In this document: in pieces, positions 9,488-24,405 of the stretch
Layout of the letters: the number at the start of each line of letters is the position of its first letter
Numbering within the stretch: the first letter of the stretch is position 1
Source of the DNA: Membranipora membranacea
Taxonomy: Eukaryota; Bryozoa; Gymnolaemata; Cheilostomatida; Membraniporidae
DNA: 64,000 bases
Assembly: GCA_914767715.1 (NCBI GenBank)
Contig: OU612065.1
Span: 39,744,001 to 39,808,000, forward strand
Direction: 5' to 3'
The notes under the pieces: generated by a model
Told to the model about the DNA's origin: nothing
The model's input: only the letters and a program-made list of their open reading frames with translations
The model's database searches: none
Position numbers and translations under genes: made by a program

Positions 9488-10724
9488 TTGATTCTTTTCC
9501 ACTTTTACAACATAAAAACAACATGTTATATTCTTCGCTCTACCATCAATATGAGCTGCGTGAAGTGAATTTTTGGGGATCAGCTCAGCACAACACCCCC
9601 CCCCCCCTTCTTCGCCCCCCCCCCCAATTATTCCTAAACGGCAGAATATGCAAGCTTGTGTATTGCGACGAAAAAGAAGACGAAAAGTGCAATTTTTGAG
9701 AAGATAAATTCAGGAAAATTCTGCGTTTTGTGTCAATCCCCATTTTAATTTGGCAGCAGCGATCCTTGAGAAGCTCAGCGTAGGGGATCGCTGGTACTAT
9801 CAGAGGTTTGTCCCCCATGCCAAGAAGAGGATGCCGGAAAAGATGCTAGACCGGTGCTGCATTGCTATCACTTTTGGTCAATACTCAAGAAATGATAACC
9901 AGTAGGAGAGCTATCGAAATTGGAAAATTGCAGCAGCCATTATAGGCTATTGTTATTGACAACACAAATTATGACTTTTAGGCTGTAATCCTGATAATGG
10001 CTGGTGTTCACTAGTTAGGTTAAGTGTGTCGATGTGCACATAATTACCAAAATCCAGCCGCAGACATCAGATTTTGCTAACTAAACAGGTATAGATTTCA
10101 TAAAATCAGAATATCTGTGGCTGTACGATGGATCACACACGAGTGTCACATTGTAATTCCCTTGGCCTACAGTCCAGTCTAGTGCTTAGATCACTGCTGG
10201 TACTGTCACAATCAAACCAAAGAGTAACTTACCAGAGCCCGCTACTTGCAGCCAGCTTACAACTTGCGCTTTTAATCCTGCGCTGTGAGTGCGGCGTTTA
10301 GTCCGACAGAATGTTAAACAATGGAGCTAAGCGTGATGTCGCGTCAAGATGATTGTTGCCACAGAGTTCATAGCATGCTACAATGTCTCCGCAAAAAGTC
10401 CAATGCCGTTAAAAGATGCTTGTATGAGCCATCAAACCCGGCAGCATGGTTGAAACCTGGCAGCCAAACCAACCAGTCCCTCCTCAAATAAAATCAAAAA
10501 GGTAAGTTGCATACTAACAATGTTATGGAAGAGAAATATATGTTCTATAATAGATGAAAGATATAATGAAGAAGGAGAACTATGATTCTGTTGTCAAATA
10601 GAGAAACAAGTTAAAATGTCTAGGAATAAGACTATAAACATGGAAATCAAAACAAGAGTTGCATGCCCTTGTTTAGTTATTCCTGCATCCAAGCATAAAA
10701 CTGCTAAAATTAATCCCCATAATT

Positions 10725-10844
10725 GTCTACGGCCATATCACGTTGAAAACGCCAGTTCTCGTCCGATCACTGAAGCTAAGCAACGTCGAGCCCAGTTAGT
10801 ACTTGGATGGGTGACCGCCTGGGAATACTGGGTGCTGTAGACTT
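10725..10844 (+). rRNA. 5S rRNA (U7)
   Basis: Consensus 120-nt copy. Its spacer has one private change (AATTCCGG near 11067, where other units read AATTCAGG). Confidence 0.97.
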
Positions 10845-12080
10845 TTGATTCTTTTCCACTTTTACAACATAAAAACAACATGTTATATTCTTCGCTCTAC
10901 CATCAATATGAGCTGCGTGAAGTGAATTTTTGGGGATCAGCTCAGCACAACACCCCCCCCCTTCTTCGCCCCCCCCCCCCCAATTATTCCTAAACGGCAG
11001 AATATGCAAGCTTGTGTATTGCGACGAAAAAGAAGACGAAAAGTGCAATTTTTGAGAAGATAAATTCCGGAAAATTCTGCGTTTTGTGTCAATCCCCATT
11101 TTAATTTGGCAGCAGCGATCCTTGAGAAGCTCAGCGTAGGGGATCGCTGGTACTATCAGAGGTTTGTCCCCCATGCCAAGAAGAGGATGCCGGAAAAGAT
11201 GCTAGACCGGTGCTGCATTGCTATCACTTTTGGTCAATACTCAAGAAATGATAACCAGTAGGAGAGCTATCGAAATTGGAAAATTGCAGCAGCCATTATA
11301 GGCTATTGTTATTGACAACACAAATTATGACTTTTAGGCTGTAATCCTGATAATGGCTGGTGTTCACTAGTTAGGTTAAGTGTGTCGATGTGCACATAAT
11401 TACCAAAATCCAGCCGCAGACATCAGATTTTGCTAACTAAACAGGTATAGATTTCATAAAATCAGAATATCTGTGGCTGTACGATGGATCACACACGAGT
11501 GTCACATTGTAATTCCCTTGGCCTACAGTCCAGTCTAGTGCTTAGATCACTGCTGGTACTGTCACAATCAAACCAAAGAGTAACTTACCAGAGCCCGCTA
11601 CTTGCAGCCAGCTTACAACTTGCGCTTTTAATCCTGCGCTGTGAGTGCGGCGTTTAGTCCGACAGAATGTTAAACAATGGAGCTAAGCGTGATGTCGCGT
11701 CAAGATGATTGTTGCCACAGAGTTCATAGCATGCTACAATGTCTCCGCAAAAAGTCCAATGCCGTTAAAAGATGCTTGTATGAGCCATCAAACCCGGCAG
11801 CATGGTTGAAACCTGGCAGCCAAACCAACCAGTCCCTCCTCAAATAAAATCAAAAAGGTAAGTTGCATACTAACAATGTTATGGAAGAGAAATATATGTT
11901 CTATAATAGATGAAAGATATAATGAAGAAGGAGAACTATGATTCTGTTGTCAAATAGAGAAACAAGTTAAAATGTCTAGGAATAAGACTATAAACATGGA
12001 AATCAAAACAAGAGTTGCATGCCCTTGTTTAGTTATTCCTGCATCCAAGCATAAAACTGCTAAAATTAATCCCCATAATT

Positions 12081-12200
12081 GTCTACGGCCATATCACGTT
12101 GAAAACGCCAGTTCTCGTCCGATCACTGAAGCTAAGCAACGTCGAGCCCAGTTAGTACTTGGATGGGTGACCGCCTGGGAATACTGGGTGCTGTAGACTT
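12081..12200 (+). rRNA. 5S rRNA (U8)
   Basis: Consensus copy. Its spacer opens a four-unit block (U8-U11) with GGATAAG in place of GGAAAAG. Confidence 0.97.
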
Positions 12201-13436
12201 TTGATTCTTTTCCACTTTTACAACATAAAAACAACATGTTATATTCTTCGCTCTACCATCAATATGAGCTGCGTGAAGTGAATTTTTGGGGATCAGCTCA
12301 GCACAACACCCCCCCCCTTCTTCGCCCCCCCCCCCCCAATTATTCCTAAACGGCAGAATATGCAAGCTTGTGTATTGCGACGAAAAAGAAGACGAAAAGT
12401 GCAATTTTTGAGAAGATAAATTCAGGAAAATTCTGCGTTTTGTGTCAATCCCCATTTTAATTTGGCAGCAGCGATCCTTGAGAAGCTCAGCGTAGGGGAT
12501 CGCTGGTACTATCAGAGGTTTGTCCCCCATGCCAAGAAGAGGATGCCGGATAAGATGCTAGACCGGTGCTGCATTGCTATCACTTTTGGTCAATACTCAA
12601 GAAATGATAACCAGTAGGAGAGCTATCGAAATTGGAAAATTGCAGCAGCCATTATAGGCTATTGTTATTGACAACACAAATTATGACTTTTAGGCTGTAA
12701 TCCTGATAATGGCTGGTGTTCACTAGTTAGGTTAAGTGTGTCGATGTGCACATAATTACCAAAATCCAGCCGCAGACATCAGATTTTGCTAACTAAACAG
12801 GTATAGATTTCATAAAATCAGAATATCTGTGGCTGTACGATGGATCACACACGAGTGTCACATTGTAATTCCCTTGGCCTACAGTCCAGTCTAGTGCTTA
12901 GATCACTGCTGGTACTGTCACAATCAAACCAAAGAGTAACTTACCAGAGCCCGCTACTTGCAGCCAGCTTACAACTTGCGCTTTTAATCCTGCGCTGTGA
13001 GTGCGGCGTTTAGTCCGACAGAATGTTAAACAATGGAGCTAAGCGTGATGTCGCGTCAAGATGATTGTTGCCACAGAGTTCATAGCATGCTACAATGTCT
13101 CCGCAAAAAGTCCAATGCCGTTAAAAGATGCTTGTATGAGCCATCAAACCCGGCAGCATGGTTGAAACCTGGCAGCCAAACCAACCAGTCCCTCCTCAAA
13201 TAAAATCAAAAAGGTAAGTTGCATACTAACAATGTTATGGAAGAGAAATATATGTTCTATAATAGATGAAAGATATAATGAAGAAGGAGAACTATGATTC
13301 TGTTGTCAAATAGAGAAACAAGTTAAAATGTCTAGGAATAAGACTATAAACATGGAAATCAAAACAAGAGTTGCATGCCCTTGTTTAGTTATTCCTGCAT
13401 CCAAGCATAAAACTGCTAAAATTAATCCCCATAATT

Positions 13437-13556
13437 GTCTACGGCCATATCACGTTGAAAACGCCAGTTCTCGTCCGATCACTGAAGCTAAGCAACGTCG
13501 AGCCCAGTTAGTACTTGGATGGGTGACCGCCTGGGAATACTGGGTGCTGTAGACTT
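13437..13556 (+). rRNA. 5S rRNA (U9)
   Basis: Consensus copy; spacer of the GGATAAG block. The end of its spacer reads GTAAGATGCAT, a change shared only with U15. Confidence 0.97.
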
Positions 13557-14792
13557 TTGATTCTTTTCCACTTTTACAACATAAAAACAACATGTTATAT
13601 TCTTCGCTCTACCATCAATATGAGCTGCGTGAAGTGAATTTTTGGGGATCAGCTCAGCACAACACCCCCCCCCCCCTTCTTCGCCCCCCCCCCAATTATT
13701 CCTAAACGGCAGAATATGCAAGCTTGTGTATTGCGACGAAAAAGAAGACGAAAAGTGCAATTTTTGAGAAGATAAATTCAGGAAAATTCTGCGTTTTGTG
13801 TCAATCCCCATTTTAATTTGGCAGCAGCGATCCTTGAGAAGCTCAGCGTAGGGGATCGCTGGTACTATCAGAGGTTTGTCCCCCATGCCAAGAAGAGGAT
13901 GCCGGATAAGATGCTAGACCGGTGCTGCATTGCTATCACTTTTGGTCAATACTCAAGAAATGATAACCAGTAGGAGAGCTATCGAAATTGGAAAATTGCA
14001 GCAGCCATTATAGGCTATTGTTATTGACAACACAAATTATGACTTTTAGGCTGTAATCCTGATAATGGCTGGTGTTCACTAGTTAGGTTAAGTGTGTCGA
14101 TGTGCACATAATTACCAAAATCCAGCCGCAGACATCAGATTTTGCTAACTAAACAGGTATAGATTTCATAAAATCAGAATATCTGTGGCTGTACGATGGA
14201 TCACACACGAGTGTCACATTGTAATTCCCTTGGCCTACAGTCCAGTCTAGTGCTTAGATCACTGCTGGTACTGTCACAATCAAACCAAAGAGTAACTTAC
14301 CAGAGCCCGCTACTTGCAGCCAGCTTACAACTTGCGCTTTTAATCCTGCGCTGTGAGTGCGGCGTTTAGTCCGACAGAATGTTAAACAATGGAGCTAAGC
14401 GTGATGTCGCGTCAAGATGATTGTTGCCACAGAGTTCATAGCATGCTACAATGTCTCCGCAAAAAGTCCAATGCCGTTAAAAGATGCTTGTATGAGCCAT
14501 CAAACCCGGCAGCATGGTTGAAACCTGGCAGCCAAACCAACCAGTCCCTCCTCAAATAAAATCAAAAAGGTAAGATGCATACTAACAATGTTATGGAAGA
14601 GAAATATATGTTCTATAATAGATGAAAGATATAATGAAGAAGGAGAACTATGATTCTGTTGTCAAATAGAGAAACAAGTTAAAATGTCTAGGAATAAGAC
14701 TATAAACATGGAAATCAAAACAAGAGTTGCATGCCCTTGTTTAGTTATTCCTGCATCCAAGCATGAAACTGCTAAAATTAATCCCCATAATT

Positions 14793-14912
14793 GTCTACGG
14801 CCATATCACGTTGAAAACGCCAGTTCTCGTCCGATCACTGAAGCTAAGCAACGTCGAGCCCAGTTAGTACTTGGATGGGTGACCGCCTGGGAATACTGGG
14901 TGCTGTAGACTT
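14793..14912 (+). rRNA. 5S rRNA (U10)
   Basis: The gene body is consensus, but the upstream TATA-like ATAAAA is ATGAAA (G at 14765, -28). The second C-run is preceded by an A. If the upstream element matters, this copy may be expressed less; that is inference. Confidence 0.96.
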
Positions 14913-16150
14913 TTGATTCTTTTCCACTTTTACAACATAAAAACAACATGTTATATTCTTCGCTCTACCATCAATATGAGCTGCGTGAAGTGAATTTTTG
15001 GGGATCAGCTCAGCACAACACCCCCCCCCCCCTTCTTCGACCCCCCCCCCCAATTATTCCTAAACGGCAGAATATGCAAGCTTGTGTATTGCGACGAAAA
15101 AGAAGACGAAAAGTGCAATTTTTGAGAAGATAAATTCAGGAAAATTCTGCGTTTTGTGTCAATCCCCATTTTAATTTGGCAGCAGCGATCCTTGAGAAGC
15201 TCAGCGTAGGGGATCGCTGGTACTATCAGAGGTTTGTCCCCCATGCCAAGAAGAGGATGCCGGATAAGATGCTAGACCGGTGCTGCATTGCTATCACTTT
15301 TGGTCAATACTCAAGAAATGATAACCAGTAGGAGAGCTATCGAAATTGGAAAATTGCAGCAGCCATTATAGGCTATTGTTATTGACAACACAAATTATGA
15401 CTTTTAGGCTGTAATCCTGATAATGGCTGGTGTTCACTAGTTAGGTTAAGTGTGTCGATGTGCACATAATTACCAAAATCCAGCCGCAGACATCAGATTT
15501 TGCTAACTAAACAGGTATAGATTTCATAAAATCAGAATATCTGTGGCTGTACGATGGATCACACACGAGTGTCACATTGTAATTCCCTTGGCCTACAGTC
15601 CAGTCTAGTGCTTAGATCACTGCTGGTACTGTCACAATCAAACCAAAGAGTAACTTACCAGAGCCCGCTACTTGCAGCCAGCTTACAACTTGCGCTTTTA
15701 ATCCTGCGCTGTGAGTGCGGCGTTTAGTCCGACAGAATGTTAAACAATGGAGCTAAGCGTGATGTCGCGTCAAGATGATTGTTGCCACAGAGTTCATAGC
15801 ATGCTACAATGTCTCCGCAAAAAGTCCAATGCCGTTAAAAGATGCTTGTATGAGCCATCAAACCCGGCAGCATGGTTGAAACCTGGCAGCCAAACCAACC
15901 AGTCCCTCCTCAAATAAAATCAAAAAGGTAAGTTGCATACTAACAATGTTATGGAAGAGAAATATATGTTCTATAATAGATGAAAGATATAATGAAGAAG
16001 GAGAACTATGATTCTGTTTTCAAATAGAGAAACAAGTTAAAATGTCTAGGAATAAGACTATAAACATGGAAATCAAAACAAGAGTTGCATGCCCTTGTTT
16101 AGTTATTCCTGCATCCAAGCATAAAACTGCTAAAATTAATCCCCATAATT

Positions 16151-16270
16151 GTCTACGGCCATATCACGTTGAAAACGCCAGTTCTCGTCCGATCACTGAA
16201 GCTAAGCAACGTCGAGCCCAGTTAGTACTTGGATGGGTGACCGCCTGGGAATACTGGGTGCTGTAGACTT
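16151..16270 (+). rRNA. 5S rRNA (U11)
   Basis: Consensus copy; last unit of the GGATAAG block. Confidence 0.97.
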
Positions 16271-17507
16271 TTGATTCTTTTCCACTTTTACAACATAAAA
16301 ACAACATGTTATATTCTTCGCTCTACCATCAATATGAGCTGCGCGAAGTGAATTTTTGGGGATCAGCTCAGCACAACACCCCCCCCCTTCTTCGCCCCCC
16401 CCCCCCCCAATTATTCCTAAACGGCAGAATATGCAAGCTTGTGTATTGCGACGAAAAAGAAGACGAAAAGTGCAATTTTTGAGAAGATAAATTCAGGAAA
16501 ATTCTGCGTTTTGTGTCAATCCCCATTTTAATTTGGCAGCAGCGATCCTTGAGAAGCTCAGCGTAGGGGATCGCTGGTACTATCAGAGGTTTGTCCCCCA
16601 TGCCAAGAAGAGGATGCCGGATAAGATGCTAGACCGGTGCTGCATTGCTATCACTTTTGGTCAATACTCAAGAAATGATAACCAGTAGGAGAGCTATCGA
16701 AATTGGAAAATTGCAGCAGCCATTATAGGCTATTGTTATTGACAACACAAATTATGACTTTTAGGCTGTAATCCTGATAATGGCTGGTGTTCACTAGTTA
16801 GGTTAAGTGTGTCGATGTGCACATAATTACCAAAATCCAGCCGCAGACATCAGATTTTGCTAACTAAACAGGTATAGATTTCATAAAATCAGAATATCTG
16901 TGGCTGTACGATGGATCACACACGAGTGTCACATTGTAATTCCCTTGGCCTACAGTCCAGTCTAGTGCTTAGATCACTGCTGGTACTGTCACAATCAAAC
17001 CAAAGAGTAACTTACCAGAGCCCGCTACTTGCAGCCAGCTTACAACTTGCGCTTTTAATCCTGCGCTGTGAGTGCGGCGTTTAGTCCGACAGAATGTTAA
17101 ACAATGGAGCTAAGCGTGATGTCGCGTCAAGATGATTGTTGCCACAGAGTTCATAGCATGCTACAATGTCTCCGCAAAAAGTCCAATGCCGTTAAAAGAT
17201 GCTTGTATGAGCCATCAAACCCGGCAGCATGGTTGAAACCTGGCAGCCAAACCAACCAGTCCCTCCTCAAATAAAATCAAAAAGGTAAGTTGCATACTAA
17301 CAATGTTATGGAAGAGAAATATATGTTCTATAATAGATGAAAGATATAATGAAGAAGGAGAACTATGATTCTGTTGTCAAATAGAGAAACAAGTTAAAAT
17401 GTCTAGGAATAAGACTATAAACATGGAAATCAAAACAAGAGTTGCATGCCCTTGTTTAGTTATTCCTGCATCCAAGCATAAAACTGCTAAAATTAATCCC
17501 CATAATT

Positions 17508-17627
17508 GTCTACGGCCATATCACGTTGAAAACGCCAGTTCTCGTCCGATCACTGAAGCTAAGCAACGTCGAGCCCAGTTAGTACTTGGATGGGTGACCG
17601 CCTGGGAATACTGGGTGCTGTAGACTT
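17508..17627 (+). rRNA. 5S rRNA (U12)
   Basis: Consensus copy. Its spacer has a short C10/C8 tract and TTTTATGTC near 17862, a base otherwise seen only in subtype B units U34 and U37. Confidence 0.97.
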
Positions 17628-18859
17628 TTGATTCTTTTCCACTTTTACAACATAAAAACAACATGTTATATTCTTCGCTCTACCATCAATATGAGCTGCG
17701 TGAAGTGAATTTTTGGGGATCAGCTCAGCACAACACCCCCCCCCCTTCTTCGCCCCCCCCAATTATTCCTAAACGGCAGAATATGCAAGCTTGTGTATTG
17801 CGACGAAAAAGAAGACGAAAAGTGCAATTTTTGAGAAGATAAATTCAGGAAAATTCTGCGTTTTATGTCAATCCCCATTTTAATTTGGCAGCAGCGATCC
17901 TTGAGAAGCTCAGCGTAGGGGATCGCTGGTACTATCAGAGGTTTGTCCCCCATGCCAAGAAGAGGATGCCGGAAAAGATGCTAGACCGGTGCTGCATTGC
18001 TATCACTTTTGGTCAATACTCAAGAAATGATAACCAGTAGGAGAGCTATCGAAATTGGAAAATTGCAGCAGCCATTATAGGCTATTGTTATTGACAACAC
18101 AAATTATGACTTTTAGGCTGTAATCCTGATAATGGCTGGTGTTCACTAGTTAGGTTAAGTGTGTCGATGTGCACATAATTACCAAAATCCAGCCGCAGAC
18201 ATCAGATTTTGCTAACTAAACAGGTATAGATTTCATAAAATCCGAATATCTGTGGCTGTACGATGGATCACACACGAGTGTCACATTGTAATTCCCTTGG
18301 CCTACAGTCCAGTCTAGTGCTTAGATCACTGCTGGTACTGTCACAATCAAACCAAAGAGTAACTTACCAGAGCCCGCTACTTGCAGCCAGCTTACAACTT
18401 GCGCTTTTAATCCTGCGCTGTGAGTGCGGCGTTTAGTCCGACAGAATGTTAAACAATGGAGCTAAGCGTGATGTCGCGTCAAGATGATTGTTGCCACAGA
18501 GTTCATAGCATGCTACAATGTCTCCGCAAAAAGTCCAATGCCGTTAAAAGATGCTTGTATGAGCCATCAAACCCGGCAGCATGGTTGAAACCTGGCAGCC
18601 AAACCAACCAGTCCCTCCTCAAATAAAATCAAAAAGGTAAGTTGCATACTAACAATGTTATGGAAGAGAAATATATGTTCTATAATAGATGAAAGATATA
18701 ATGAAGAAGGAGAACTATGATTCTGTTGTCAAATAGAGAAACAAGTTAAAATGTCTAGGAATAAGACTATAAACATGGAAATCAAAACAAGAGTTGCATG
18801 CCCTTGTTTAGTTATTCCTGCATCCAAGCATAAAACTGCTAAAATTAATCCCCATAATT

Positions 18860-18979
18860 GTCTACGGCCATATCACGTTGAAAACGCCAGTTCTCGTCCG
18901 ATCACTGAAGCTAAGCAACGTCGAGCCCAGTTAGTACTTGGATGGGTGACCGCCTGGGAATACTGGGTGCTGTAGACTT
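18860..18979 (+). rRNA. 5S rRNA (U13)
   Basis: Consensus copy. Three spacer SNPs (19356, 19455, 19929) are shared only with U22. Confidence 0.97.
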
Positions 18980-20214
18980 TTGATTCTTTTCCACTTTTAC
19001 AACATAAAAACAACATGTTATATTCTTCGCTCTACCATCAATATGAGCTGCGTGAAGTGAATTTTTGGGGATCAGCTCAGCACAACACCCCCCCCCCTTC
19101 TTCGCCCCCCCCCCCAATTATTCCTAAACGGCAGAATATGCAAGCTTGTGTATTGCGACGAAAAAGAAGACGAAAAGTGCAATTTTTGAGAAGATAAATT
19201 CAGGAAAATTCTGCGTTTTGTGTCAATCCCCATTTTAATTTGGCAGCAGCGATCCTTGAGAAGCTCAGCGTAGGGGATCGCTGGTACTATCAGAGGTTTG
19301 TCCCCCATGCCAAGAAGAGGATGCCGGAAAAGATGCTAGACCGGTGCTGCATTGCCATCACTTTTGGTCAATACTCAAGAAATGATAACCAGTAGGAGAG
19401 CTATCGAAATTGGAAAATTGCAGCAGCCATTATAGGCTATTGTTATTGACAACAAAAATTATGACTTTTAGGCTGTAATCCTGATAATGGCTGGTGTTCA
19501 CTAGTTAGGTTAAGTGTGTCGATGTGCACATAATTACCAAAATCCAGCCGCAGACATCAGATTTTGCTAACTAAACAGGTATAGATTTCATAAAATCAGA
19601 ATATCTGTGGCTGTACGATGGATCACACACGAGTGTCACATTGTAATTCCCTTGGCCTACAGTCCAGTCTAGTGCTTAGATCACTGCTGGTACTGTCACA
19701 ATCAAACCAAAGAGTAACTTACCAGAGCCCGCTACTTGCAGCCAGCTTACAACTTGCGCTTTTAATCCTGCGCTGTGAGTGCGGCGTTTAGTCCGACAGA
19801 ATGTTAAACAATGGAGCTAAGCGTGATGTCGCGTCAAGATGATTGTTGCCACAGAGTTCATAGCATGCTACAATGTCTCCGCAAAAAGTCCAATGCCGTT
19901 AAAAGATGCTTGTATGAGCCATCAAACCAGGCAGCATGGTTGAAACCTGGCAGCCAAACCAACCAGTCCCTCCTCAAATAAAATCAAAAAGGTAAGTTGC
20001 ATACTAACAATGTTATGGAAGAGAAATATATGTTCTATAATAGATGAAAGATATAATGAAGAAGGAGAACTATGATTCTGTTGTCAAATAGAGAAACAAG
20101 TTAAAATGTCTAGGAATAAGACTATAAACATGGAAATCAAAACAAGAGTTGCATGCCCTTGTTTAGTTATTCCTGCATCCAAGCATAAAACTGCTAAAAT
20201 TAATCCCCATAATT

Positions 20215-20334
20215 GTCTACGGCCATATCACGTTGAAAACGCCAGTTCTCGTCCGATCACTGAAGCTAAGCAACGTCGAGCCCAGTTAGTACTTGGATGG
20301 GTGACCGCCTGGGAATACTGGGTGCTGTAGACTT
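20215..20334 (+). rRNA. 5S rRNA (U14)
   Basis: Consensus copy; its spacer opens a six-unit block (U14-U19) with CAATGTTTGAG in place of CAATTTTTGAG. Confidence 0.97.
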
Positions 20335-21567
20335 TTGATTCTTTTCCACTTTTACAACATAAAAACAACATGTTATATTCTTCGCTCTACCATCAATATG
20401 AGCTGCGTGAAGTGAATTTTTGGGGATCAGCTCAGCACAACACCCCCCCCTTCTTCGCCCCCCCCCCCAATTATTCCTAAACGGCAGAATATGCAAGCTT
20501 GTGTATTGCGACGAAAAAGAAGACGAAAAGTGCAATGTTTGAGAAGATAAATTCAGGAAAATTCTGCGTTTTGTGTCAATCCCCATTTTAATTTGGCAGC
20601 AGCGATCCTTGAGAAGCTCAGCGTAGGGGATCGCTGGTACTATCAGAGGTTTGTCCCCCATGCCAAGAAGAGGATGCCGGAAAAGATGCTAGACCGGTGC
20701 TGCATTGCTATCACTTTTGGTCAATACTCAAGAAATGATAACCAGTAGGAGAGCTATCGAAATTGGAAAATTGCAGCAGCCATTATAGGCTATTGTTATT
20801 GACAACACAAATTATGACTTTTAGGCTGTAATCCTGATAATGGCTGGTGTTCACTAGTTAGGTTAAGTGTGTCGATGTGCACATAATTACCAAAATCCAG
20901 CCGCAGACATCAGATTTTGCTAACTAAACAGGTATAGATTTCATAAAATCAGAATATCTGTGGCTGTACGATGGATCACACACGAGTGTCACATTGTAAT
21001 TCCCTTGGCCTACAGTCCAGTCTAGTGCTTAGATCACTGCTGGTACTGTCACAATCAAACCAAAGAGTAACTTACCAGAGCCCGCTACTTGCAGCCAGCT
21101 TACAACTTGCGCTTTTAATCCTGCGCTGTGAGTGCGGCGTTTAGTCCGACAGAATGTTAAACAATGGAGCTAAGCGTGATGTCGCGTCAAGATGATTGTT
21201 GCCACAGAGTTCATAGCATGCTACAATGTCTCCGCAAAAAGTCCAATGCCGTTAAAAGATGCTTGTATGAGCCATCAAACCCGGCAGCATGGTTGAAACC
21301 TGGCAGCCAAACCAACCAGTCCCTCCTCAAATAAAATCAAAAAGGTAAGTTGCATACTAACAATGTTATGGAAGAGAAATATATGTTCTATAATAGATGA
21401 AAGATATAATGAAGAAGGAGAACTATGATTCTGTTGTCAAATAGAGAAACAAGTTAAAATGTCTAGGAATAAGACTATAAACATGGAAATCAAAACAAGA
21501 GTTGCATGCCCTTGTTTAGTTATTCCTGCATCCAAGCATAAAACTGCTAAAATTAATCCCCATAATT

Positions 21568-21687
21568 GTCTACGGCCATATCACGTTGAAAACGCCAGTT
21601 CTCGTCCGATCACTGAAGCTAAGCAACGTCGAGCCCAGTTAGTACTTGGATGGGTGACCGCCTGGGAATACTGGGTGCTGTAGACTT
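21568..21687 (+). rRNA. 5S rRNA (U15)
   Basis: Consensus copy in the CAATGTTTGAG block. Spacer SNP CCAGCCACAG near 22264 is shared with U17. Confidence 0.97.
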
Positions 21688-22928
21688 TTGATTCTTTTCC
21701 ACTTTTACAACATAAAAACAACATGTTATATTCTTCGCTCTACCATCAATATGAGCTGCGTGAAGTGAATTTTTGGGGATCAGCTCAGCACAACACCCCC
21801 CCCCCCTTCTTCGCCCCCCCCCCCCCCCCAATTATTCCTAAACGGCAGAATATGCAAGCTTGTGTATTGCGACGAAAAAGAAGACGAAAAGTGCAATGTT
21901 TGAGAAGATAAATTCAGGAAAATTCTGCGTTTTGTGTCAATCCCCATTTTAATTTGGCAGCAGCGATCCTTGAGAAGCTCAGCGTAGGGGATCGCTGGTA
22001 CTATCAGAGGTTTGTCCCCCATGCCAAGAAGAGGATGCCGGAAAAGATGCTAGACCGGTGCTGCATTGCTATCACTTTTGGTCAATACTCAAGAAATGAT
22101 AACCAGTAGGAGAGCTATCGAAATTGGAAAATTGCAGCAGCCATTATAGGCTATTGTTATTGACAACACAAATTATGACTTTTAGGCTGTAATCCTGATA
22201 ATGGCTGGTGTTCACTAGTTAGGTTAAGTGTGTCGATGTGCACATAATTACCAAAATCCAGCCACAGACATCAGATTTTGCTAACTAAACAGGTATAGAT
22301 TTCATAAAATCAGAATATCTGTGGCTGTACGATGGATCACACACGAGTGTCACATTGTAATTCCCTTGGCCTACAGTCCAGTCTAGTGCTTAGATCACTG
22401 CTGGTACTGTCACAATCAAACCAAAGAGTAACTTACCAGAGCCCGCTACTTGCAGCCAGCTTACAACTTGCGCTTTTAATCCTGCGCTGTGAGTGCGGCG
22501 TTTAGTCCGACAGAATGTTAAACAATGGAGCTAAGCGTGATGTCGCGTCAAGATGATTGTTGCCACAGAGTTCATAGCATGCTACAATGTCTCCGCAAAA
22601 AGTCCAATGCCGTTAAAAGATGCTTGTATGAGCCATCAAACCCGGCAGCATGGTTGAAACCTGGCAGCCAAACCAACCAGTCCCTCCTCAAATAAAATCA
22701 AAAAGGTAAGATGCATACTAACAATGTTATGGAAGAGAAATATATGTTCTATAATAGATGAAAGATATAATGAAGAAGGAGAACTATGATTCTGTTGTCA
22801 AATAGAGAAACAAGTTAAAATGTCTAGGAATAAGACTATAAACATGGAAATCAAAACAAGAGTTGCATGCCCTTGTTTAGTTATTCCTGCATCCAAGCAT
22901 AAAACTGCTAAAATTAATCCCCATAATT

Positions 22929-23048
22929 GTCTACGGCCATATCACGTTGAAAACGCCAGTTCTCGTCCGATCACTGAAGCTAAGCAACGTCGAGCCCAGT
23001 TAGTACTTGGATGGGTGACCGCCTGGGAATACTGGGTGCTGTAGACTT
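22929..23048 (+). rRNA. 5S rRNA (U16)
   Basis: Consensus copy in the CAATGTTTGAG block. Confidence 0.97.
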
Positions 23049-24285
23049 TTGATTCTTTTCCACTTTTACAACATAAAAACAACATGTTATATTCTTCGCT
23101 CTACCATCAATATGAGCTGCGTGAAGTGAATTTTTGGGGATCAGCTCAGCACAACACCCCCCCCCCCTTCTTCGCCCCCCCCCCCCAATTATTCCTAAAC
23201 GGCAGAATATGCAAGCTTGTGTATTGCGACGAAAAAGAAGACGAAAAGTGCAATGTTTGAGAAGATAAATTCAGGAAAATTCTGCGTTTTGTGTCAATCC
23301 CCATTTTAATTTGGCAGCAGCGATCCTTGAGAAGCTCAGCGTAGGGGATCGCTGGTACTATCAGAGGTTTGTCCCCCATGCCAAGAAGAGGATGCCGGAA
23401 AAGATGCTAGACCGGTGCTGCATTGCTATCACTTTTGGTCAATACTCAAGAAATGATAACCGGTAGGAGAGCTATCGAAATTGGAAAATTGCAGCAGCCA
23501 TTATAGGCTATTGTTATTGACAACACAAATTATGACTTTTAGGCTGTAATCCTGATAATGGCTGGTGTTCACTAGTTAGGTTAAGTGTGTCGATGTGCAC
23601 ATAATTACCAAAATCCAGCCGCAGACATCAGATTTTGCTAACTAAACAGGTATAGATTTCATAAAATCAGAATATCTGTGGCTGTACGATGGATCACACA
23701 CGAGTGTCACATTGTAATTCCCTTGGCCTACAGTCCAGTCTAGTGCTTAGATCACTGCTGGTACTGTCACAATCAAACCAAAGAGTAACTTACCAGAGCC
23801 CGCTACTTGCAGCCAGCTTACAACTTGCGCTTTTAATCCTGCGCTGTGAGTGCGGCGTTTAGTCCGACAGAATGTTAAACAATGGAGCTAAGCGTGATGT
23901 CGCGTCAAGATGATTGTTGCCACAGAGTTCATAGCATGCTACAATGTCTCCGCAAAAAGTCCAATGCCGTTAAAAGATGCTTGTATGAGCCATCGAACCC
24001 GGCAGCATGGTTGAAACCTGGCAGCCAAACCAACCAGTCCCTCCTCAAATAAAATCAAAAAGGTAAGTTGCATACTAACAATGTTATGGAAGAGAAATAT
24101 ATGTTCTATAATAGATGAAAGATATAATGAAGAAGGAGAACTATGATTCTGTTGTCAAATAGAGAAACAAGTTAAAATGTCTAGGAATAAGACTATAAAC
24201 ATGGAAATCAAAACAAGAGTTGCATGCCCTTGTTTAGTTATTCCTGCATCCAAGCATAAAACTGCTAAAATTAATCCCCATAATT

Positions 24286-24405
24286 GTCTACGGCCATATC
24301 ACGTTGAAAACGCCAGTTCTCGTCCGATCACTGAAGCTAAGCAACGTCGAGCCCAGTTAGTACTTGGATGGGTGACCGCCTGGGAATACTGGGTGCTGTA
24401 GACTT
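24286..24405 (+). rRNA. 5S rRNA (U17)
   Basis: Consensus copy in the CAATGTTTGAG block. Confidence 0.97.
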